Origin: Microbacterium sp. lyk4-40-TSB-66
GTDB taxonomy: Bacteria > Actinomycetota > Actinomycetes > Actinomycetales > Microbacteriaceae
Direction: 5' to 3'
Length of the DNA: 64,000 nucleotides
Assembly: GCF_030209475.1 (NCBI RefSeq)
Contig: NZ_JARVRW010000003.1
Location: forward strand, 248,001 to 312,000
Part shown: positions 18,108-27,197 of the stretch, one piece after another
Position numbering within the stretch: position 1 is the first letter of the stretch
Layout: the number at the start of each line of letters is the position of its first letter
Notes under the pieces: generated by a model
What the model saw: the letters and a program-made list of their open reading frames with translations, nothing else
What the model was told of the DNA's origin: nothing
Databases searched by the model: none
Translations under genes and position numbers: made by a program

Positions 18108-18169
18108 GGAACAAATCGAGGCTCACCGGCGTTTTCACCCACTGAAGCTTTCATCTAAGGAGATATGCA

Positions 18170-18493
18170 ATGACTGCCAAGGCGACGACCTCTGCCACGT
18201 TCGAGCAGGACGTCCTGCAGGCCGACGGACCCGTGCTCGTGGACTTCTGGGCCGAGTGGTGCGGACCGTGTCGCATGGTCGCGCCCGTCCTCGATGAGAT
18301 CCAGAACGAGAACGCGGGCAAGATCACGGTCCTCAAGCTCAACGTCGACGAGAACCCCGACCTCGCGATGAAGTACCAGATCACCTCGATCCCCGCCATG
18401 AAGGTGTTCCAGGGCGGCGAGGTCAAGACCACGATCATCGGCGCGAAGCCAAAGTTCGCGCTGGAGCAGGATCTCGCTCCGTTCCTCGGCTGA
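18170..18493 (+). CDS. trxA: Thioredoxin
   Basis: 107 residues, the standard length. The active site is WCGPC (Cys31 and Cys34), with the cis-Pro in SIPAM. It reduces protein disulfides in the cytoplasm and is itself recycled by TrxB, encoded just upstream. AAGGAG precedes ATG 18170. A strong terminator follows. Confidence 0.96.
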   Translation: MTAKATTSATFEQDVLQADGPVLVDFWAEWCGPCRMVAPVLDEIQNENAGKITVLKLNVDENPDLAMKYQITSIPAMKVFQGGEVKTTIIGAKPKFALEQDLAPFLG

Positions 18494-18503
18494 GACATCC
18501 TCA

Positions 18504-18540
18504 CGAAAGCCCCGCGTCCTCACGGACCGGGGCTTTCGTC
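18504..18540 (+). terminator. Rho-independent terminator after trxA
   Basis: Perfect arms CGAAAGCCCCG and CGGGGCTTTCG (18504-18514 and 18528-18538), with the TTTCGTCGTT run at its end. Confidence 0.88.
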
Positions 18541-18700
18541 GTTCTCGGGGCTTCGGCGCCGCCCTGCGTCTCCGGTCGGGTCGCATCGGCGACGGGATCT
18601 GGCTCCGGATGCCGAGGCTCGGCGCCACCGCACCGTGCCGGACCCTCGCACCGGCCGACCGTGACGTCACGCCAGACGCTCGCAGCGCGCTGAGCGGCCG

Positions 18701-19048
18701 TCAGGACGCGTCGAGCCGCACGCTGGCGTCCCAGCGGCGGTGCGGCTCTTCGTCGCCCAGAATGCGCCACACAGCGCGTGTGAGGGGCGGGTAGTCGAGG
18801 GAGATCTGCCGTAGCACGCGGTAGTTGCGCGACCGGTTGGGGCGCTGGCCCCCGTTCTCGGCGATGTTCTCGGCGCGCAGAGTGAGTACCACGAGCTCGT
18901 CGACACTCGGCAGGTCTTCCATGAAGTCCCAGGGGTCTTCGCCACCGCGCAGACGCTCGTGGATGAGCACGGCCAGCTCGTCGGACGCCTCCGCGCGCAG
19001 CAGCTCGAGGCTGGCGCGGCGGCGCAGGGTGTCGTCGTTCGCTGTCAC
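18701..19048 (-). CDS. Hypothetical protein with a DNA-damage-type promoter
   Basis: 115 residues; no family recognised. It is acidic and predicted largely helical, without membrane segments: LELLRAEASDELAVLIHERL, then DPWDFMEDLPSVDELVVLTLRAENI. The upstream -10 TACGCT is 6 nt before GTG 19048, so a leaderless start there is favoured over ATG 19051. TGTCGG precedes the -10 at the PafBC spacing. It is transcribed away from trxA and lies just downstream of parB, but has its own promoter. Confidence 0.7.
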   Translation of the reverse strand: MTANDDTLRRRASLELLRAEASDELAVLIHERLRGGEDPWDFMEDLPSVDELVVLTLRAENIAENGGQRPNRSRNYRVLRQISLDYPPLTRAVWRILGDEEPHRRWDASVRLDAS

Positions 19049-19054
19049 CATTCC

Positions 19055-19076
19055 AGCGTACGTCGGGCCGCCGACA
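19055..19076 (-). promoter_or_regulatory. RecA-NDp/PafBC-like promoter of the hypothetical gene at 19.0 kb
   Basis: Minus strand TGTCGG (19076-19071), 10 nt, TACGCT (19060-19055), then 6 nt to GTG 19048. Confidence 0.65.
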
Positions 19077-19130
19077 CCGAGGTCCACGATCGGACGCGCC
19101 ACGGCGACAACGACCCGTGTCGGAGTGTGA

Positions 19131-20105
19131 TCAGCCGGTGTAGCCGTCTTCTCCCAGGGTCGACAGGATGCGATTGAGATCCTGAATCGAGGCGAAATCA
19201 ATGCTGATCTGGCCTTTTTTTGCACTGAGAGACACGCGGACCTTCGTGTCGAACCGATCTCCGAGTCGATCGGCGATCTGGTCGAGGCCCGCTTGACGAG
19301 CACCGGACCTCGGCTTCTGGCGAACGGGCACCACCCCGGGCATCTTCGCCGCCGCCTCGGCGGCGCGCACCGACAGATCTTCGTTCACGATCTTGTCCGC
19401 GAGCTTCTGCATCTCACGGGGGTCGTCGAGCGACAGAATGGCGCGAGCGTGACCCGCGCTCAAGACACCGGCGGCAACGCGCTGCTGCACCGGCACTGGC
19501 AGCTTCAAAAGACGGATGGTGTTGCTGATCTGGGGACGCGAGCGTCCGATCCGCGTCGCCAGTTCCTCCTGCGTGATGCCGAAGTCCTCGAGGAGCTGTT
19601 GATACGCGGAAGCCTCTTCGAGAGGGTTGAGCTGAGACCGGTGCAGGTTCTCGAGGAGTGCGTCACGAAGGAGGTACTCGTCTTCGGTCTCCCGGACGAC
19701 CGCGGGAATCGTGGCGAGGCCGGCTTCGCGAGCCGCGCGCGTGCGACGCTCGCCCATGATGAGCTCATACGTCCCGTCGCCCTTGTCGCGAACGACCACG
19801 GGTTGGAGCACGCCGAACTCACGGACGGAGTGCACCAGCTCGGCAAGGTCGTCAGAATCGAAGTGCGTGCGCGGCTGACGCGGATTGGGCACGATCGCTG
19901 CGGGGTCGACATGCACGAGGCGTGCGCCCGGGACGGAGACGAGCTGAGCGTCAGCGTCTGGTGCGGCGTCGGCGGTCGCCGACGCCTTCTCCTTCTCGGA
20001 TGCCGACGCACCCGGGAAGAACACGTCGACGGGGCGCGCCTCCGACGGTTCGGCGGTGGGGATCAGCGCACCGATACCACGACCCAGTCCGGTCCTCTTA
20101 GCCAT
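19131..20105 (-). CDS. parB: Chromosome-partitioning protein ParB
   Basis: 324 residues. It starts with RTGLGRGIGALIP, the N-terminal segment that contacts ParA. The CTPase domain carries GERRTRAAREAG, ENLHRSQLNPLEEA follows, and a helix-turn-helix (ITQEELATRIGRSRPQISN) reads parS. The C-terminal segment should dimerise. ParB loads at parS, slides as a CTP clamp and organises the origin for segregation. ATG 20105 overlaps the parA stop (TGATG). Seven parS-like sites lie within 4 kb. Confidence 0.95.
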   Translation of the reverse strand: MAKRTGLGRGIGALIPTAEPSEARPVDVFFPGASASEKEKASATADAAPDADAQLVSVPGARLVHVDPAAIVPNPRQPRTHFDSDDLAELVHSVREFGVLQPVVVRDKGDGTYELIMGERRTRAAREAGLATIPAVVRETEDEYLLRDALLENLHRSQLNPLEEASAYQQLLEDFGITQEELATRIGRSRPQISNTIRLLKLPVPVQQRVAAGVLSAGHARAILSLDDPREMQKLADKIVNEDLSVRAAEAAAKMPGVVPVRQKPRSGARQAGLDQIADRLGDRFDTKVRVSLSAKKGQISIDFASIQDLNRILSTLGEDGYTG

Positions 20106-21031
20106 CAGGAATCCTTTTCGGTGGTGTCGCGAGCGACGATTTCGACAGCGGCTTCGCGGTAGGCGATGGCGCCCGCCGACTGGCCATCGTAGGCGATGAC
20201 CGTCTGCCCGAAGCTCGGCGCTTCAGAGACACGGACGGAGCGGGGGATGACGGTGTTCAGCACCTCGTGGGAGAAATGCGAGCGAACCTCTTCAGCCACC
20301 TGCTGCGCAAGCCGCGTGCGACCGTCGTACATCGTCAGCAGAATGGTCGAGACATGAAGCTTCGGGTTGAGGTGCTTCTGAATCATCTGCACGCTGCCGA
20401 GCAACTGGCTGAGCCCCTCGAGCGCGTAATACTCGCACTGGATGGGAATCATGACTTCATCGGCAGCCGTGAAGGCGTTGATCGTGAGAAGACCGAGCGA
20501 CGGCGGGCAGTCGATGATCACGAAGTCCAGGTGGTTGTCTTCGATCTCCAGGTATTCACGGAGGGCGCCCCGTAGGCGGTGCTCACGGGCCACCTGAGAG
20601 ACGAGTTCGATTTCGGCGCCGGCGAGATGGATCGTACTGGGTGCGCACAGCAGCGCGGGGGACTCAGGGCTCGTCTGGATGATGTCGACAAGCGGAACGT
20701 CGTTGATGAGAACGTCATAGACGCTCGGCGTCTCGGCGTTGTGAGCCACACCGAGGGCGGTGGAGGCATTGCCCTGGGGGTCGAGGTCGATGACCAGGAC
20801 GCGCGCGCCCACCGATACCAGAGCGGCCGCCATGTTGACCGCGGTCGTCGTCTTGCCGACTCCACCTTTCTGGTTCGACACCGTGAACACGCGGGTACGA
20901 CCAGAGAGTTTGACGTCCTTAACTTCGAGCGCACGCCGTCGCGCGGACAGATCGGCAATCTCACGAGCGATCGGGGAGTCGTCGAGCGAGAAGGACGAAG
21001 ATGCCTCACCGGATTGTTTCACGTGAAACAC
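20105..21031 (-). CDS. parA: Chromosome-partitioning ATPase ParA (Soj)
   Basis: 308 residues. The deviant Walker A motif KGGVGKTT (about 54-61), Walker A' DLDPQGN and Walker B FVIIDCPPS define a ParA/MinD ATPase. It forms a DNA-bound gradient that moves ParB-parS complexes. The start codon GTG 21031 and codons 2-5 (FHVK) lie inside a perfect parS site, with AAAGGTGAG just upstream. ParB bound there would cover the translation start region, suggesting autoregulation. Its -10 TAGACT is preceded by TGTCAG at the PafBC spacing. Confidence 0.95.
   Translation of the reverse strand: MFHVKQSGEASSSFSLDDSPIAREIADLSARRRALEVKDVKLSGRTRVFTVSNQKGGVGKTTTAVNMAAALVSVGARVLVIDLDPQGNASTALGVAHNAETPSVYDVLINDVPLVDIIQTSPESPALLCAPSTIHLAGAEIELVSQVAREHRLRGALREYLEIEDNHLDFVIIDCPPSLGLLTINAFTAADEVMIPIQCEYYALEGLSQLLGSVQMIQKHLNPKLHVSTILLTMYDGRTRLAQQVAEEVRSHFSHEVLNTVIPRSVRVSEAPSFGQTVIAYDGQSAGAIAYREAAVEIVARDTTEKDS
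21015..21030. promoter_or_regulatory. parS site 1, perfect, inside the parA start
   Basis: TGTTTCACGTGAAACA, a perfect 16-bp palindrome equal to the bacterial parS consensus. It encodes most of the first codons of parA. Confidence 0.95.
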
Positions 21032-21055
21032 CTCTCACCTTTGGCGGACGTGCCC

Positions 21056-21077
21056 AGTCTACCCGTGCCGTCTGACA
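21056..21077 (-). promoter_or_regulatory. RecA-NDp/PafBC-like promoter of parAB
   Basis: Minus strand TGTCAG (21077-21072), 10 nt, TAGACT (21061-21056). Here the mRNA has a short leader with a ribosome site before GTG 21031. Confidence 0.6.
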
Positions 21078-21356
21078 TCGCTTGCGGCGGTCCGGCCTGC
21101 GCACGGACGGATGCTGAGCTCATGGAAATCGTGCCATGTCGTGGGTCAGTTCAGCAGAGGCGCAGTACTCGCGGATGCGGTAGGGATGTACAGAGATGGC
21201 GAATGGGTGGGCGCCGAGCTCAGTTCGGTTCGGGCGAGATGATCCTGTCGGCGCTGAGATCGAGTGTCAGTCCGCGCAACACCTGTCTAACCGGACAGGG
21301 GTTGCTTATCGGCCGCTTCACGTTCTGGGCGCATCGCCACCTCGACTGCCGCGCGC

Positions 21357-21372
21357 CGTTTCACGTGAAACA
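21357..21372. promoter_or_regulatory. parS site 2, one mismatch
   Basis: CGTTTCACGTGAAACA differs from the consensus only in the first base. Confidence 0.9.
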
Positions 21373-21856
21373 TTGCCGGCGCGCGCGAGCCTTGACCTTG
21401 GCTCGGTCACCTTCATCCGGAAGCTCGCGTGAGGCCCGCTTCGACAGATTGACGGCGCTTTGCCAGAGTGTGGGCACATCGCCCCACGGCAACTTTGGGT
21501 CCCCATGACCACCAACGACCGCCTCTCATCCGACGCGGGATAGTCCCGGGATCCGCTGAACCACCGGCAAGTTGATGAGGCTCTCTACCCCGTCGTCCTA
21601 CCCATTGCGGCCTCGCATCCTTGCCAGGAGCGGAGGTCCTGATTCGCTCCAGTTCATGTACGCCATTCAGGACGGCCGCCTGAACGCCGGAAGTCCTCAG
21701 GCGCAGACGTAAGCGCCCGCCCAGATGGCAACCATGTGGGTCCTGAAGATCGACGAGCAACAATGAGACGAGTTGTGTACACGAGCACGGTTGGGAGGCG
21801 GACCCGAGGAGCGGGACTTGAATTGCACTCACTCCCACTCACGGGAGACCTTGCGA

Positions 21857-21872
21857 TGTTTCACGTGAAACA
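21857..21872. promoter_or_regulatory. parS site 3, perfect
   Basis: TGTTTCACGTGAAACA, identical to site 1. Confidence 0.95.
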
Positions 21873-22111
21873 CTGCGGGCTCCGCGTCCCGAATGACGGG
21901 CCGAGAGGTCTCCTCGAGAGGGCGACTCCGCCGGGCATGCGGTGAGAACTGCCTCCGGCTGCGTAGGTCTCCTCAACGTCTGTAGCAACCGCTCCGCGGG
22001 CGGGCAACGCTGCCCCTCGGGAGTCGATACCGAGAGGACGGCTATCGACTGCCGCACGCTGTGCGGGTCCGGTATGAGGTGTCCGTACGCGCCGGGTGAG
22101 CGGACGGCGTC

Positions 22112-22127
22112 CGTTTCACGTGAAACA
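22112..22127. promoter_or_regulatory. parS site 4, one mismatch
   Basis: CGTTTCACGTGAAACA, the same variant as site 2. Confidence 0.9.
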
Positions 22128-22677
22128 CCGAACGCGCGGAATCTCGCACCTATCTAGTTCGATCGGGTGAGCACGGCTGGCCCGGATCAGACCCGGAGCA
22201 CCGCCCGGCCTCTCGGCCAGCGGAAGCATCGCGGTGTTCCGGGGCAAGCCCTGTCGCCGATGCGCGATCGTCCTGCGCGAGAGGCGACTTCCGCATTGGG
22301 GGTGATGCAGCGCAAACGGACGACGGCGCCGGCGTACATCTGCCACACCTCAGCCTCACTGACAATGACAGCGCCCAGCGTCATTTGCAGCCCGAGTGTC
22401 GATGGCGTCCACTAGCTGCGCGAAAGGGTCTGGGGCGCCTCACACCTTCCTCGAATGTGTCGATTCGGCCTGTGATGTGGTCAAGGATCACGACGGATCC
22501 TGCACACCCGCACCCCCGCTTCGAATCGCGAGCCACCCGTGCCATCCCGGATCCGCGCCATTAACCGCCAACGCAGATCGGGAAACCCGATCATCCGTCG
22601 AACTGACCGCGAGCGTCGTCCATCTTCGCGGAGATTGCCGCCGTAGCCCGCCGCCTCGTAGCGGCGCGGACGAGGCA

Positions 22678-22693
22678 TGTTTCACGTGAAACA
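22678..22693. promoter_or_regulatory. parS site 5, perfect
   Basis: TGTTTCACGTGAAACA, identical to site 1. Confidence 0.95.
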
Positions 22694-23497
22694 TGATCCG
22701 TTCATCTCCCGAAAGTGATCCATCGGGCCAGGCAGCTGCGCGAACCGACAGCGTGTACCCGATGACTAGATGCTAGAGCCGGCGACGACGTCGTCGCGAG
22801 TCGTCGCTCGAGGCGAGGATTGAGATGCGCCTCTTCGCGGACAGCCGTGAGCGAGCGCCTCGGAGACGCCCCCGAGGCAGGGGAGCGCCGTGGCGTCTCC
22901 GCTCGCGGAGTTAGCCGTCATGCACCCACCCTCAGGCAAGCCGAGTGTCGAGGTACAGCCCTACCTCTCAAAGGTCGGCTGCCATCGAGTAGCCCACTGC
23001 GAGGCCGGCTGATTGGCTGCAGGTTCTCCGTCCGCGTCGACATTCGGCGTATTCAACCCGTACTTTGCGCGCGCATCCCACGCGCCCGGCAGCGGCGGAG
23101 CACAATCGACCGCTAGCTGTTCGACTCGCATCCCCAGGTCCACTCATGCCCAACAGGACGAGATGGAAGTAGGCGCGACACCTCGGCGGATCGTATGGAG
23201 CAGCTTGCCCGGCGGGATCTGCACTCGCTCGCGCCTGCGCAACCGCGTCAGCAGCGGAGGACGCCATGTGAGACGCCGACACCCCACGGATCCCGAGGCG
23301 CGAGCTCAGTCGCACCTCGACATCGCGCCCCATCGCTTCGGTGACGCCCCTTTCGCCCGGCGCGAGCATGGGTGAATGCTTACACGCGACGGGAACGTTT
23401 AGGGAACCCTTCTGACTCACCGACCTAGGACAGTCCGTACCCCGCGACCTGACCGCGAACGGATCTGCGAGATCAGTCGACCCCGTCTCAGCGGCCA

Positions 23498-23513
23498 TGT
23501 TTCACGTTAAACG
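23498..23513. promoter_or_regulatory. parS-like site 6, degenerate
   Basis: TGTTTCACGTTAAACG has two mismatches, both in the right half. ParB binding would probably be weaker. Confidence 0.65.
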
Positions 23514-23554
23514 CTAGACCGACTAAAAATGCACGGCGATGGCCCCTCTGGGAC

Positions 23555-23700
23555 GCGCGGGCACTTCCGCATCGCATTCGCTGCCGTACGGGGTCGCTTC
23601 ATCCCGCGCCTCAGGTCCGGGATCCGAGCGCGGGCACTTCCGCATCGCAATAGCTGCCGTGCGGTGTCGCCTCGTCCCGGACCTCCGGTCCAGGATCCGA
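23555..23700. repeat. Two tandem copies of a 73-bp imperfect repeat
   Basis: Copies start at 23555 and 23628 and share GCGCGGGCACTTCCGCATCG at the start and GATCCGAG at the end, with scattered differences between. It lies between parS-like sites 6 and 7 and has no coding sense. Confidence 0.8.
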
Positions 23701-23860
23701 GCGGGGACCCCTTGTCACGGTGAACCACGGATAGAAACCACGCAGAGCGATTCCGCAAACCCAAGTGCCCCTCCGCCTCACCCTTGGTTATCAGGGCCGG
23801 CAGCGCGTGTCGACCAGTCCAGTACCGTCCCGATACAAGGACGTGCCGTACCCGGTCAGG

Positions 23861-23876
23861 CGTTCCACGTGAAACA
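23861..23876. promoter_or_regulatory. parS-like site 7, degenerate
   Basis: CGTTCCACGTGAAACA has two mismatches, both in the left half. Confidence 0.65.
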
Positions 23877-24609
23877 TGAGGCGCGAGAAATAGAGGCCGT
23901 GAAGACGAGGAGCCCGACGCCACACTCACCGCCCTTCCCCGTCACGGGCCACGGTGGCGTGCGGCCACTGTGCGTACCCGACGAGAGGCGAACCTCGAGC
24001 ATGGAGACGTTCCCGCACACCTTGCCGGCACGCAGACGCGCGACCACCGCGGCACCTCAAGCGGGGGTTCGAAGTGGACCACCTGCCGCGGACGGTGGGG
24101 GACCGGCCGGCGCGGAGGCCTCGCCCCCTTGCCGGCGTCCACTCCGCGACCAAGCCGAGGCGCCCAACACCGCCGCTATGGGAATCCAGCACCATGGCGT
24201 GATCAAACGCGCACCTCCGAACACCGGTGTGCCACACCTGAACCGCAAGTAACGCCCGCCTTACGCACGCACGGAAGTACGTACCGACTACGCGCAATCG
24301 ATCCCCAGCGGCCGGGATCATCACCGATGACAACCGGACCGCTGTTGCCGGCGTCGCAGTGGCAACCTCCGTACATCAGCTGAGGGCGCGGCATCCATCA
24401 ACGAAGAGCTTCTGCGCCCACCCGCACCTCCGCAACCCGCGGCCGGTTCAGGGGAGCGGCGCGGGACGTCGTGAACACCACACGGCACAAGGGTCCAGTC
24501 TTTCGCGAGACAAAGGCAAAGAGTGAACTTCATCCGTCACGCCCGAATGCGGGAAAACGCCACGACGCTGAGGTCGACGGGGGCATCGCATGTTTACATG
24601 CGCGACGAC

Positions 24610-25239
24610 CTACCGGCTGACGGTAGCGAGGAACACCCGCGTCGGTTCCTCTAAAACACCCTCTCCGACGACCTCTACCGACACGTCCTGCAGTCCGTAC
24701 TGCCGGATCTGCTTGGCAGCGGCATCGATCTCTCGACCCACATTCGCGCCCTTCAGGAAGACGAGTCGTCCGCCAGGACGCACCAGGGGAGCGGTGTACG
24801 CAAAGAGAGTACGCAACGCGCTCACCGCGCGCGCCGTGGCGACGTCGAAGACGCGCCCTCGAGCCCACTCCTCACCGCGCATGCGCTCGACGCTCACGTT
24901 GTCGAGTTCGAGCTCGGCGACCTGCTCCGACAACCAGGCGGTCCGGCGCTCCATCGGCTCGATGAGCGTCCACTCGACGTCAGGTCTCGCGATCGCCAGC
25001 ACGAGCCCGGGCAACCCCGCTCCCGATCCGACGTCGACCGCAGCTCCCTTGAAGAACGGTGCCGTGATCGCGCTGTTGAGGATGTGTCGCGTCCACAGAC
25101 GTGGCACTTCCAGCGGACCGATCAGTCCCCGTTCTTCGCCGTGCGCCGCCAGGTTCGCCGTGAACCTCCGCGCGACATCGATGCGGTCACCGAAGATCTC
25201 CGCGGCAGTGACGGGCTCGGCCTCGAGCTGTTCCGGCAT
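24610..25239 (-). CDS. rsmG: 16S rRNA (guanine-527-N7) methyltransferase RsmG
   Basis: 209 residues. The SAM-binding motif VDVGSGAGLPGLVLA (68-82) and the RHILNS segment (about 51-56) identify GidB/RsmG, which methylates G527 in the 530 loop of 16S rRNA. Loss of this enzyme is known to give low-level streptomycin resistance. ATG 25239 starts 7 nt after the khpB stop; the longer frame upstream belongs to khpB read out of frame. It is the last gene of the leftward rpmH-rnpA-yidD-yidC-khpB-rsmG cluster. Confidence 0.94.
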   Translation of the reverse strand: MPEQLEAEPVTAAEIFGDRIDVARRFTANLAAHGEERGLIGPLEVPRLWTRHILNSAITAPFFKGAAVDVGSGAGLPGLVLAIARPDVEWTLIEPMERRTAWLSEQVAELELDNVSVERMRGEEWARGRVFDVATARAVSALRTLFAYTAPLVRPGGRLVFLKGANVGREIDAAAKQIRQYGLQDVSVEVVGEGVLEEPTRVFLATVSR

Positions 25240-25246
25240 CCGGTGA

Positions 25247-25750
25247 TCAGCCCCGACGCAAGACGGTGTGCCTGTCCGCACCCTCGCCGAACGACTCGGA
25301 ATCGTAACCGCGGTCCGCCGCGATGTCATGCACGAGCTTGCGCTCGTAGCTCGACATCGCGGGCAGCGATGCCTGAGACGCACCCTCGACGAGACGCTCG
25401 ATGGCGCGGTCGACGAGCATCTCGAGCTGACGCTGACGCGCGTCACGCGACCCTCCGATGTCGAGGATGAGTCGCGAGAATCGGCCGGTCGCGTTCTGAA
25501 CGGCGAGGCGGGTGAGCTCCTGCAGCGCCTGCACCGTGTCGGGGTGCGAGAGGCTCGAGAGCGAGTCGGCGTCGTCGGCCTCAACCGACACGTAGGCGCG
25601 GCCGGCACGCACATCCATGGCGAGATCGCCGTCGATGTCGGCGATGTCGAGCAGACCCTCGAGGTAGTCGGCGGCGATGTCGCCTTCTTGCTCGAGCTGC
25701 TCTTCGGTGGCGGCGGTCTGCTCGGGGGCAATCTGATCGGACGTCGTCAT
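25247..25750 (-). CDS. RNA-binding protein KhpB/Jag (KH and R3H domains)
   Basis: 167 residues, without the N-terminal Jag domain found in Firmicutes. A KH domain (about 60-100) is followed by an R3H domain at 115-165 (LPAMSSYERKLVHDIAADRG). It binds small RNAs and mRNAs, and in other Gram-positives is linked to cell length and division. ATG 25750 is chosen over the adjacent ATG 25753 because it places GGAG at a 6-nt spacing. Its place between yidC and rsmG is conserved. Confidence 0.9.
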   Translation of the reverse strand: MTTSDQIAPEQTAATEEQLEQEGDIAADYLEGLLDIADIDGDLAMDVRAGRAYVSVEADDADSLSSLSHPDTVQALQELTRLAVQNATGRFSRLILDIGGSRDARQRQLEMLVDRAIERLVEGASQASLPAMSSYERKLVHDIAADRGYDSESFGEGADRHTVLRRG

Positions 25751-25764
25751 CATGATCTCCGGGG

Positions 25765-26838
25765 TCAGGAAGCGGGTGCGGATCCGGAACCGCCGGCGGC
25801 TCCGCCCGCAGCGCCGGTGTTCTTGGTGGTCTGTTGCTTCTTGGCGCGCTGCTTGCCCACGGGCTGCTGACGCTTCGGAGCCGCGGCGCGCGCGCGCTCG
25901 GCCTCCTCGAGAAGACGCTGCTGCTCGGCCTGGTACTTCTCCATCGGCACGACCTTGCCTGCGGCGTCGATGGCCTTGCCCTTGCGGGCCAGGCGCTCTT
26001 CACGCGCCTTCGCCGCGTCGGAACCGGGTGTCGGCATCTCGCGGATGACGATGAACTGCTGCACCATCGTCCACAGGTTGCTGACGAACCAGTAGATGAC
26101 GACGCCGAGCGGGAAGAAGACACCGGAGAAGATGAAGGCCAGCGGCAGGATGTAGAGCATGATCTTCTGCATCTGGTACGCCTGACCGGTCTTGGCCTCG
26201 GGCGACAGGTTCTTCGAGATGATCTGCAACTGCGTGAAGAACTGCGACGCGATCATCAGCACGACCAGGGTCAGAAGGATCGCGACAGTCACCTGACCGT
26301 CGGGCTGGCCCCACGCGGTCACCAGATTCACGTGCATCGAAGCCACGTCGAACAGGCGCGCGTCGTAGAACTCGCGCGTGAGTTCGGGCGTCAGCAGGCC
26401 CACGCCACCCTGGTTGCTGGTCGCGTGCTTCGCGACGTCGTTCAGCACGCTGAACAACGCGAAGAAGATCGGCATCTGCACGAGCAACGGCAGGCAGCTC
26501 GAGACCGGCGTGGTGCCGTGCTTCTTGTACAGCGCCATGGTCTCGCGGCTCATGGCCTCACGGGAGAGCTGGTCTTTCTTCCCGCGGTACTTCTCCTGGA
26601 CCTTGCGCAGCTCCGGAGCGATCTCCATCATCTTGCGCTGGCTCTTGATCTGCTTCACGAAGAGCGGGATCAGGGCGGCGCGGACGATGAGGACGAGGCC
26701 GACGATCGAGAGCACCCACGTCAGACCTGCTGCCGGCGGCATTCCCATCGCGGTGAAGAGGGAGTGCCACCCCACCAGCACGAGCTCGACCGCCCATTTC
26801 AGCGGCCAGAGGATGGTCCCAATGAGATCGAATTGCAC
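25765..26838 (-). CDS. yidC: Membrane protein insertase YidC
   Basis: 357 residues. It starts at GTG 26838, with AAGGA 6 nt upstream. Five hydrophobic helices are visible, and the Arg in the first conserved helix (LVLIVRAALIPLFVKQ) matches the hydrophilic-groove Arg of YidC/Oxa1. A cytoplasmic hairpin rich in Lys and Glu follows. The C-terminal basic tail (ERLARKGKAID...KRQQPVGKQRAKK) can contact ribosomes. It inserts membrane proteins alone or with SecYEG. Confidence 0.95.
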   Translation of the reverse strand: MQFDLIGTILWPLKWAVELVLVGWHSLFTAMGMPPAAGLTWVLSIVGLVLIVRAALIPLFVKQIKSQRKMMEIAPELRKVQEKYRGKKDQLSREAMSRETMALYKKHGTTPVSSCLPLLVQMPIFFALFSVLNDVAKHATSNQGGVGLLTPELTREFYDARLFDVASMHVNLVTAWGQPDGQVTVAILLTLVVLMIASQFFTQLQIISKNLSPEAKTGQAYQMQKIMLYILPLAFIFSGVFFPLGVVIYWFVSNLWTMVQQFIVIREMPTPGSDAAKAREERLARKGKAIDAAGKVVPMEKYQAEQQRLLEEAERARAAAPKRQQPVGKQRAKKQQTTKNTGAAGGAAGGSGSAPAS

Positions 26839-26840
26839 GA

Positions 26841-27197
26841 TCAGTCCTTTCGGGCGGGCACGACGAATCCGTGCCGAGTGAGTTCGTGACGGAAGGCCCG
26901 ATGAGGACGGACGTCGTCGATGCCACCCTGAGCCCAGGGATGACACCGTGCGAGACGGGCGGCGGTGAACGCGACGCCCTTCACGAGTCCGTGCTGCTGC
27001 ACGGCGCCCACCGAATAGGCGGAGCACGAGGGGTAGTACTTGCACACGTCGCCGTAGACGTGCGAGATCGTCGACCGGTACGCGTGCAGAAGCGCGAGGC
27101 AGGCGTTCCGAGGAAGGAGCGGGACGGATGCCAGGACGGCCCCGGGCGTGAGCTGACCGGAACCCGTGGCCGATGTGGGAAGAGTCGAGGCGCTCAT
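26841..27197 (-). CDS. yidD: Membrane protein insertion efficiency factor YidD
   Basis: 118 residues. The DUF37 core CKYYPSCSAYSVGAVQQHG with its paired Cys residues is intact, followed by RLARCHPWAQGGID. The N-terminus is about 35 residues longer than in E. coli. It aids YidC-dependent insertion. ATG 27197 overlaps the rnpA stop (ATGA), and yidC starts 2 nt after its stop. Confidence 0.92.
   Translation of the reverse strand: MSASTLPTSATGSGQLTPGAVLASVPLLPRNACLALLHAYRSTISHVYGDVCKYYPSCSAYSVGAVQQHGLVKGVAFTAARLARCHPWAQGGIDDVRPHRAFRHELTRHGFVVPARKD

Larger units (their letters stand above)
21032..24609. other. 3.6-kb region without recognisable genes, carrying the parS cluster
   Basis: Between the divergent ends of parA and rsmG lies a stretch where no frame gives a recognisable protein. 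The open frames are short and have no clear family features. Base composition is visibly less GC-rich than the flanking genes. Six further parS-like sites, at 21357, 21857, 22112, 22678, 23498 and 23861, and a 73-bp tandem repeat at 23555 are the only structure found. In many relatives, as recalled from general knowledge, parA and rsmG are closer. It may serve as a centromere-like loading zone, with the filler free to drift. No tRNA, rRNA or transposase was found. Confidence 0.7.

Noticed and set aside
22968-23498. 176-codon open frame in the parS region
   Set aside because: No recognisable domain, no ribosome site, and composition unlike neighbouring genes. It may be chance, but a protein search could still overturn this.
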